A stretch of 8,965 nt of DNA, from contig DASYIY010000094.1 of the NCBI GenBank assembly GCA_035997045.1, positions 1-8,965 of the forward strand, in the 5' to 3' direction. The position numbers and the translations under genes were made by a program. The stretch's first letter is position 1. Each line of letters opens with the position of its first letter. The notes below the pieces were generated by a model. That model was not told the origin of the DNA, did no database searches, and worked only from the letters and a program-made list of their open reading frames with translations. The stretch comes from VRUE01 sp035997045 (GTDB lineage Bacteria; Actinomycetota; Thermoleophilia; Solirubrobacterales; 70-9). Below, piece by piece: positions 4,744 to 8,965 of the stretch.

Positions 4744-6357
4744 TCAGGCCAAGTTCGACTTGCGCGGGTAGACGACCTCGGGATCGGTGAGGACGTTGAC
4801 CAGCGTCGGCCGGCCCGATTCGAAAGCCCGCTCCAGCGCCGGCCGCAGCTCGGCGGGATCTCGCACCAGCACCCCATCGCAGCCCAGCGCCTCGACCATC
4901 TGCTCGTAAGGAGTCTCCGGCCGCAGCTCGGCCGCCACCGAGTAGCCGTAGAGGAACTTCATCGGGTGGTGCTCGAGCGCCCAGATGCCGTTGTTGCCCA
5001 TCACGCCGACCACGGGCAGGCCATGGCGGGCCATCGTGTCGAACTCCATCCCGGCGAAGCCGAAGGCGCCGTCGCCGAGCAGCAGGCAGACCTGGCGCTC
5101 GGGGTGGGCGAGCTTGGCACCGATCGCCTGGCCGGGACCGGCACCGAGGCAGCCGAACGGCCCCGGGTCCATCCAGCAGCCGGGCAGGAAGGTCTCGACG
5201 AAGCGGCCGGCGTAGGAGACGAAATCGCCGCCGTCGCCAACGACGATCGCGTCGCGCTCGATCACTTCGCCCAGCTCCTTGTAGATGCGGACGGGATGCA
5301 ACGGAGAGCGCGAGTCGTTGAGCTCATCCTGCTCGGCGGCGCGCTTCTCCGCCTCGACCTTGCGCAGCTCGGCCAGCCAGGGCGCGGTGCGCCGGCCCCC
5401 CTTCCCCACCGCCTCGACGATCGCGGCCAGGCTGACGGCGACGTCGCCGACCATGTCCAGGTCGGGCGGGCGGTTCGCGCTCAGCTCGTTCGGCGCCGCG
5501 TCGAGGCGAATCAGCTTCGCGCCCTTGGCGACGCTGGCGCCGAAACCGAGGCGGAAGTCGAGTGGCACGCCGATCACCAGCGCCACGTCGGCCCCGCCCA
5601 GCCCGGCACCCCGGGCGCGGCTGAAGGCAAGCTCGTGGTCGGCGGGCAGGCAGCCACGGCCGAGGCCATTGAGAAAGACCGGAATCCCCAGCGCCTCCGC
5701 CAGCGCCCGCAGCTGGTCCTCCCCGCGCCCCCAGTAGAGCCCGCTGCCGGCCATGATCGCGGGGCGCTCGGCAGCGGCGAGCAGCGCCGCCGCCTCTTCG
5801 ATCCCCTCGGCCGCGAGTGCCTCGGGGGCCGACGCGGACGGGATCTCGAGCTCCGCCTCGGTAAAGACCACGTCGAGCGGGTAGTCGATGAAGGTCGGCC
5901 CGTAGGGCGAGGCGAACGCAGTGTCGAGCGCCGCCGCCGTGCGGGCCGCAATTTTCTCCGGTCCCTTCACCGTCTCCGCCGACTTAACCAGCGGCGAGAC
6001 GAAGGGAAGGTGGTCTATCTCCTGCAGCGAGCCCGAGCCCCAGCGCAGCTCCGGCGCCCGGCCCCCGAGCACGCAGATCGGCGAGTTATTGGCCTGAGCC
6101 CCGGCGATCGCGCTGATCCCGTTGGTGACCCCCGGCCCAGCCGTCAGCGCCGCGACGCCCAATCCGCGCGTCGCCTTGGCGAATCCCTCGGCCGCGAACA
6201 CGGCCGATTGCTCGTGGCGCACGTCGACGATCTCGATCCCCTCGGCCTTGCAGCCGTCGTATATAGAGAACAGGTGTCCCCCAGACAGGGTGAAGAGGTG
6301 GCTGACCCCTCGCGACTTCAGCGCCCTGGCGACGATCCGCCCCCCGTGAGCCTCCAT
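4744..6357 (-). CDS. ilvG: IlvG-like acetolactate synthase family, thiamine-diphosphate enzyme
   Basis: This is a 537-aa cytoplasmic enzyme of the acetohydroxyacid synthase/2-hydroxyacyl-CoA lyase superfamily, expected to use thiamine diphosphate and Mg2+ on 2-keto acids or related C-C lyase substrates. Three domains are visible: the Pyr domain with HEQ (48-50; Glu49 is the catalytic Glu) and ALTAGPGVTNGISA (70-83), a central domain (about 185-320), and the PP domain with GDG (428-430) through GNN (454-456), the ThDP-Mg motif. The segments TLSGGHLFSIYDG, SGSLQEIDH, PGPFGCLGAGPG and the C-terminal PRKSNLA closely match mycobacterial IlvG (Rv1820) as I recall it. No small regulatory subunit gene (ilvN/ilvH) or other branched-chain gene lies nearby, so a housekeeping valine/leucine role is unproven. 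The ATG (6355-6357) lacks a ribosome-binding site, and a TATAGG box 8 bases upstream hints at a leaderless mRNA. Confidence 0.88.
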   Translation of the reverse strand: MEAHGGRIVARALKSRGVSHLFTLSGGHLFSIYDGCKAEGIEIVDVRHEQSAVFAAEGFAKATRGLGVAALTAGPGVTNGISAIAGAQANNSPICVLGGRAPELRWGSGSLQEIDHLPFVSPLVKSAETVKGPEKIAARTAAALDTAFASPYGPTFIDYPLDVVFTEAELEIPSASAPEALAAEGIEEAAALLAAAERPAIMAGSGLYWGRGEDQLRALAEALGIPVFLNGLGRGCLPADHELAFSRARGAGLGGADVALVIGVPLDFRLGFGASVAKGAKLIRLDAAPNELSANRPPDLDMVGDVAVSLAAIVEAVGKGGRRTAPWLAELRKVEAEKRAAEQDELNDSRSPLHPVRIYKELGEVIERDAIVVGDGGDFVSYAGRFVETFLPGCWMDPGPFGCLGAGPGQAIGAKLAHPERQVCLLLGDGAFGFAGMEFDTMARHGLPVVGVMGNNGIWALEHHPMKFLYGYSVAAELRPETPYEQMVEALGCDGVLVRDPAELRPALERAFESGRPTLVNVLTDPEVVYPRKSNLA

Positions 6358-6360
6358 AAT

Positions 6361-6390
6361 TTGAGCCTATAACGAGTTCCTGGCTACCAT
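6361..6390 (+). promoter_or_regulatory. Probable tRNA-Leu promoter
   Basis: TTGAGC (6361-6366) and TACCAT (6385-6390) have an 18-base spacer and place the start of transcription at the first base of the tRNA (6397). The -35 box abuts the start of the divergent IlvG-like gene, so the two units share a 39-bp region. Confidence 0.5.
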
Positions 6391-6396
6391 CGCCGT

Positions 6397-6483
6397 GCCC
6401 GGGTGGCGAAATTGGTAAAAGCGGCGCCCTTAAAAGGCGTTGCCCCACTGGGGGGCTTGCGGGTTCGAATCCCGCCCCGGGCA
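6397..6483 (+). tRNA. tRNA-Leu (TAA anticodon)
   Basis: The acceptor stem is GCCCGGG/CCCGGGC (6397-6403 and 6476-6482) with discriminator A at 6483. The anticodon stem GCGCC...GGCGT holds the loop CTTAAAA, so the anticodon is TAA (6431-6433), which reads UUA, a rare codon in GC-rich genomes. A long variable arm (GCCCCACTGGGGGGC, around 6442-6456) marks a class II tRNA. The T arm is GCGGG-TTCGAAT-CCCGC. It is 87 nt with no encoded CCA. Confidence 0.95.
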
Positions 6484-6518
6484 TTTTCGCATTCATAAAA
6501 TTGCACTAAAACTGGCGA

Positions 6519-6546
6519 GGAACCGCAACTACCCCGGTGCTACGGT
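6519..6546 (+). promoter_or_regulatory. Candidate ECF-type promoter of the fused sigma gene
   Basis: GGAACC (6519-6524) matches the common ECF -35 element. It is followed after 18 bases by CGGT (6543-6546), near the expected -10. A site of this kind ahead of a sigma gene suggests autoregulation. A TTGCAC at 6501 is an alternative -35 for a housekeeping promoter. The match is by eye. Confidence 0.4.
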
Positions 6547-6585
6547 GTCTCTTGAGCTAGAAGACAAACGCCTTCCCTGGTCATC

Positions 6586-6590
6586 GGAGG
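6586..6590 (+). promoter_or_regulatory. Ribosome binding site selecting a TTG start
   Basis: GGAGG lies six bases before the TTG at 6597. This perfect site and spacing support TTG rather than a later ATG such as the one at Met33, which would cut into region 2. Confidence 0.75.
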
Positions 6591-6596
6591 ATTCGC

Positions 6597-8108
6597 TTGG
6601 AGGCTTCAGCTCTCACTCACGCCAGTCGCCGCGGACTTCTAGCCCGGCGCTCACCACTGCTCAAGCTTCAAGGCGATGAACACCTGATCGCGATGGCTCG
6701 GGGCGGCAATCCTGGCGCCTTCGAGGCGATCGTCGACCGCTACCAGGGCCGTCTGCTCGGCTTCTGCCGCCAGATGCTCGGTTCCACCGAGGACGCGGAG
6801 GACGTGCTGCAGGAGGTCTTCGTCAATGCCTACCGGGCGATGCTGGCCGACGAGCGCGAGATCAACCTGCGCCCGTGGCTCTACCGGATCGCCCGCAACC
6901 GCTGCCTCAACCACCTGCGCAAACCGACCGCGGACGCACAGGAATCGATGGACATGGTGCCAACGGTCGAGGCGGCCTCGACCGCGGAGAAGGTCCACAA
7001 CCGCGAGGAGTTCCGCCAACTCCTCACCGACGTCGGCAAGCTGCCCGAGACCCAGCGCTCGGCACTGCTCCTGCGCGAGATGGACGCAATGTCCTACGAG
7101 GAGATCGCCCAGGCGATGGAGACCAGCGTGCCCTCGGTCAAGTCGCTGCTGGTGCGGGCGCGGATCTCGCTCGCCGAGGCGAGCCAGGCACGCCAGCTGA
7201 CCTGCGGCGAGGTGCGGATCGACCTCGCCGAGGCGGCCGAGGGTCTGCGCAAGCTCTCCGGCCCCGTGCGCCGGCACGTCCGCGACTGCGAGGAATGCAG
7301 CGACTTCCGCTCGCAACTGCGCTCCAACGACAAGGTGCTCGCGGCGCTTGTACCGGTCGGGCCGCTGATCGCTCTGAAGGGCTTCATCGCATCCAAGCTT
7401 GGCCTGGGAGGTGCAGGCACCGGTGGCGCGGCGACCGCGACTGCGACGGGAGCCGGCGCCACCGGTGCCGGCGCAGTCGGCAGCGTCGGCGCCGCACTCA
7501 GCTCCAGCGGGGCCGCGGGTGGACTTGGCGCGGTCGGCGGTGCGATCGGTACCAAGGCAGTTGCCGGCGTCGTCACCGCAGCGGTGCTCACGGCCGGGGC
7601 AGTCGAGGTCAAGCAGCAGAGCGAAGCGCCGCCGGTCAATGGCGGCGGGGCCACGATCTCCCGCGTACACACCGGCCCGACGCCGGCGGTGGCGTCGGCG
7701 CAAAACGTGAAGGTCGCTCCGGTCCGCCAGCACGCAGCGGCCGAGCCGATCGAAGCCACCGCCGAACCCACTCAGACCGATGCCGAAACGTCACCTCCCG
7801 CCGAACCGCTCGACAGCGAAGCCGCTGACGAAGTGAGCGGCGGCACCGAAGACGCCGAAGCCACACCGCAGTCCACCACTGGGCTCGAAGTCGCGGCCCC
7901 CTCCATCGGTGCTGCCGGCGCACCATCGGCCGGTGGCACGGTGGTCGTCACGGTCGGCGGCGACGGCTCCGCGGCTGCTCCGGCGACACCGCCGGTCGAA
8001 AGCACTCCGCCGCCCCCGCCGCCGCCCGCGGAAAGCGCTCCGCCGGCCGAAGAAGCGCCGCCGGTCTCGGTTAGCCCCGAAGGCGCCGCGGCGCCCAGCG
8101 AAGGCTAG
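6597..8108 (+). CDS. Sigma factor fused to zinc-finger anti-sigma-like domain, TM segment and Pro-rich tail
   Basis: This single 503-aa protein has four parts. (1) An ECF-type sigma factor, with region 2 at about 39-108 (AFEAIVDRYQGRLLGFCRQM, then AEDVLQEVFVNAYRAM, then RPWLYRIARNRCLNHLRK) and region 4 at about 137-192 (LPETQRSALLLREMDAMSYE, EIAQAMETSVPSVKSLLVRA). (2) A zf-HC2/ZAS-like segment at 203-236 with Cys203 and the HVRDCEEC motif (His227, Cys231, Cys234), which in stand-alone anti-sigma factors binds zinc and the sigma factor. (3) An Ala/Gly-rich linker (271-318) and a hydrophobic stretch at about 319-336 (TKAVAGVVTAAVLTAGAVEV) that looks like a weak membrane segment. (4) About 165 residues rich in Pro, Ala, Glu, Thr and Ser, including seven Pro in a row (471-477), probably outside the membrane. 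The layout implies a sigma factor held at the membrane by its own anti-sigma part, possibly freed by proteolysis. The start is TTG. No separate anti-sigma gene adjoins it. Confidence 0.9.
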   Translation: MEASALTHASRRGLLARRSPLLKLQGDEHLIAMARGGNPGAFEAIVDRYQGRLLGFCRQMLGSTEDAEDVLQEVFVNAYRAMLADEREINLRPWLYRIARNRCLNHLRKPTADAQESMDMVPTVEAASTAEKVHNREEFRQLLTDVGKLPETQRSALLLREMDAMSYEEIAQAMETSVPSVKSLLVRARISLAEASQARQLTCGEVRIDLAEAAEGLRKLSGPVRRHVRDCEECSDFRSQLRSNDKVLAALVPVGPLIALKGFIASKLGLGGAGTGGAATATATGAGATGAGAVGSVGAALSSSGAAGGLGAVGGAIGTKAVAGVVTAAVLTAGAVEVKQQSEAPPVNGGGATISRVHTGPTPAVASAQNVKVAPVRQHAAAEPIEATAEPTQTDAETSPPAEPLDSEAADEVSGGTEDAEATPQSTTGLEVAAPSIGAAGAPSAGGTVVVTVGGDGSAAAPATPPVESTPPPPPPPAESAPPAEEAPPVSVSPEGAAAPSEG

Positions 8109-8133
8109 GAATCGGTTCCAGCGTCGCCCGGTA

Positions 8134-8159
8134 GATCGGCCTCCTACTGGAGGCCGATC
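8134..8159. terminator. Hairpin shared by two convergent gene ends
   Basis: GATCGGCCTCC (8134-8144) and GGAGGCCGATC (8149-8159) form a perfect 11-bp stem with the loop TACT. The minus-strand stop codon (8144-8146) lies inside it, 36 bp past the stop of the fused sigma gene. No U-run follows on either strand, so it may block or protect RNA ends rather than act as a classic terminator. Confidence 0.5.
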
Positions 8160-8965
8160 ACCTTGAGGCGGCGCATCAGGCAGGTACCGGCGAATTTGCG
8201 CGTGTCGGCGAGCGAGTAGCCGAACAGTTCCCAGTCGTCGCCCTGCGGCGCCCAGGGTGGCGAGAGCACCCCGTCGGCCACCGGCAGCGACTCCTCCAGC
8301 GTGCGCTGGATCGCCTGCTTGTAGCGCTCGTCCTCGCGCGCCTTCTCACGCAGGAAGACCGAGCCGAAGGCAACGTGGCGGTGCTCGTCGCGGGCGACGT
8401 TCTGGAAGCCCTCGACAAAGGTCGGCAGGGTCCCTTCGCGTTCGTTGTAGTCCATGATGAAGTGCTGTCCGGTGAGGGCCAGCATTCCCTCGATCACCAT
8501 GTGGTAGAGCGTCACCGCCTCGACCAGGGCCTCGGTGTCCTCCGGTTCGACCGAGAGCCGGTCGGTGCGCTGCTTCAGCATCTCGTCGAAGAGTCGTCCG
8601 AAGTTCTCGTTGAGGTGCTCGGAGGTCTGCTCCAGCATCTGCGAGAGCTCGTCGGACTCCAGCACCCCGACCTCGCGGTAGAAGCGCTCGAAGAAGCGCA
8701 CGTGGCGCGCCTCGTCGGCGATCTGCGTACAGAGGAAGATCCGCTGGTCCTCGGTTGGCGCGGCGCGCATGATCGGCCCCAGCTCCTCGGCCACCTTCTG
8801 CTCGCCGATGAAGAAGGAGGAGAGCCCGTACATCCGCTGGAAGCGCTCCTCCTCGCTGAAGCGCTCGTTCCAGTCCTCGCGGTCGCGGCTGAAGTCGAGC
8901 TCCTGGGTCTGCCACTGCTGGCGCTCCCAGAGCAGGTAGAGCTCCTCGTAGGTGAGCAGCTTGAT
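8144..8965 (-). CDS. R2-like ligand-binding oxidase (R2lox)/ribonucleotide reductase beta-subunit family, N-terminus cut by window
   Basis: The visible 273 residues run off the right edge; perhaps 15-30 N-terminal residues are missing. It is an all-helical ferritin-like protein with a dinuclear metal site. Counting from the window edge, ligands are Glu55 (FFIGEQKVAE), Glu85/His88 (DEARHVRFFERF), Glu159 (YHMVIEG) and Glu194/His197 (DEHRHVAFG). Two points argue against a standard class Ia/Ib NrdB: the first ligand is Glu, not Asp, and the radical-Tyr position (four after His88) is Phe92. Val58 and Tyr154 sit at the spacings (ligand +3 and ligand -5) of the Val-Tyr crosslink pair known in R2lox. 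The C-terminus (RRLKVIGLQ) also lacks an acidic NrdA-binding tail. R2lox proteins bind a long-chain ligand with a Mn/Fe cofactor and are thought to be oxidases. No nrdA gene is in view. Confidence 0.85.
   Translation of the reverse strand: MKLLTYEELYLLWERQQWQTQELDFSRDREDWNERFSEEERFQRMYGLSSFFIGEQKVAEELGPIMRAAPTEDQRIFLCTQIADEARHVRFFERFYREVGVLESDELSQMLEQTSEHLNENFGRLFDEMLKQRTDRLSVEPEDTEALVEAVTLYHMVIEGMLALTGQHFIMDYNEREGTLPTFVEGFQNVARDEHRHVAFGSVFLREKAREDERYKQAIQRTLEESLPVADGVLSPPWAPQGDDWELFGYSLADTRKFAGTCLMRRLKVIGLQ

Noticed and set aside
4681..6372. 563-codon open frame on the + strand opposite the IlvG-like gene
   Set aside because: It is the antisense shadow of a gene with clear ThDP motifs; its protein is low-complexity His/Arg/Gln-rich with no domain.
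7380..7560. Tandem repeat in the Gly/Ala-rich linker of the fused sigma gene
   Set aside because: GGC/GCG codon bias gives local similarity, but there is no regular repeat unit.
6651..7733. 360-codon minus-strand frame opposite the fused sigma gene
   Set aside because: GC-rich shadow; the + strand encodes recognisable sigma regions 2 and 4 and has a ribosome-binding site.

Overview
The window is GC-rich chromosomal DNA with dense genes on both strands. It suggests a high-GC actinomycete. Three things point there: an initiator tRNA that ends in T72 rather than A72, an IlvG-type thiamine-diphosphate enzyme very like the mycobacterial one as I remember it, and frequent GTG/TTG or leader-poor starts. 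The style of the sigma-factor genes is reminiscent of the Thermoleophilia/Solirubrobacterales branch, but that placement is inference only. No transposase, integrase, CRISPR array or phage gene was seen.

Layout. (1) Bases 1-331: the 3' end of a DHFR/RibD-type reductase on the + strand. It faces a minus-strand pair (405 to about 1237), an ArsR-type repressor and an AHSA1/SRPBCC protein whose stop and start codons overlap. The repressor frame has no ATG, GTG or TTG ahead of its DNA-binding domain. (2) 1456-2882: a minus-strand operon of an ECF-like sigma factor followed by a single-pass membrane protein, a probable anti-sigma or signal-sensing partner. (3) 2883-3410: a mostly non-coding stretch with hairpins, a strong terminator and the initiator tRNA-Met on the minus strand. 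(4) 3411-4352: a Ppx/GppA phosphatase on the + strand. (5) 4353-4743: an intergenic region of visibly lower GC that folds on paper into several nested helices, probably an unrecognised structured RNA, closed by a perfect-stem terminator. (6) 4744-6357: an IlvG-like enzyme on the minus strand, sharing a 39-bp divergent upstream region with tRNA-Leu(TAA) on the + strand. (7) 6597-8108: a sigma factor fused in one polypeptide to a zinc-finger anti-sigma-like domain, a membrane segment and a long Pro/Ala/Glu-rich tail. (8) 8144-8965: an R2-like diiron/Mn-Fe protein on the minus strand, cut by the window edge.

Common themes. Two separate extracytoplasmic-type sigma systems lie within 6 kb. One has its membrane partner as a separate downstream gene, the other has it fused to the sigma factor. 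A short interspersed repeat (two TTGCCC boxes exactly 12 bp apart, with a conserved left flank) occurs three times in gene-free positions: 333-369, 1295-1334 and 3129-3170. It is the clearest cross-region structure that the genes do not explain. The other genes are unrelated metabolic or housekeeping functions and do not form an evident shared pathway.
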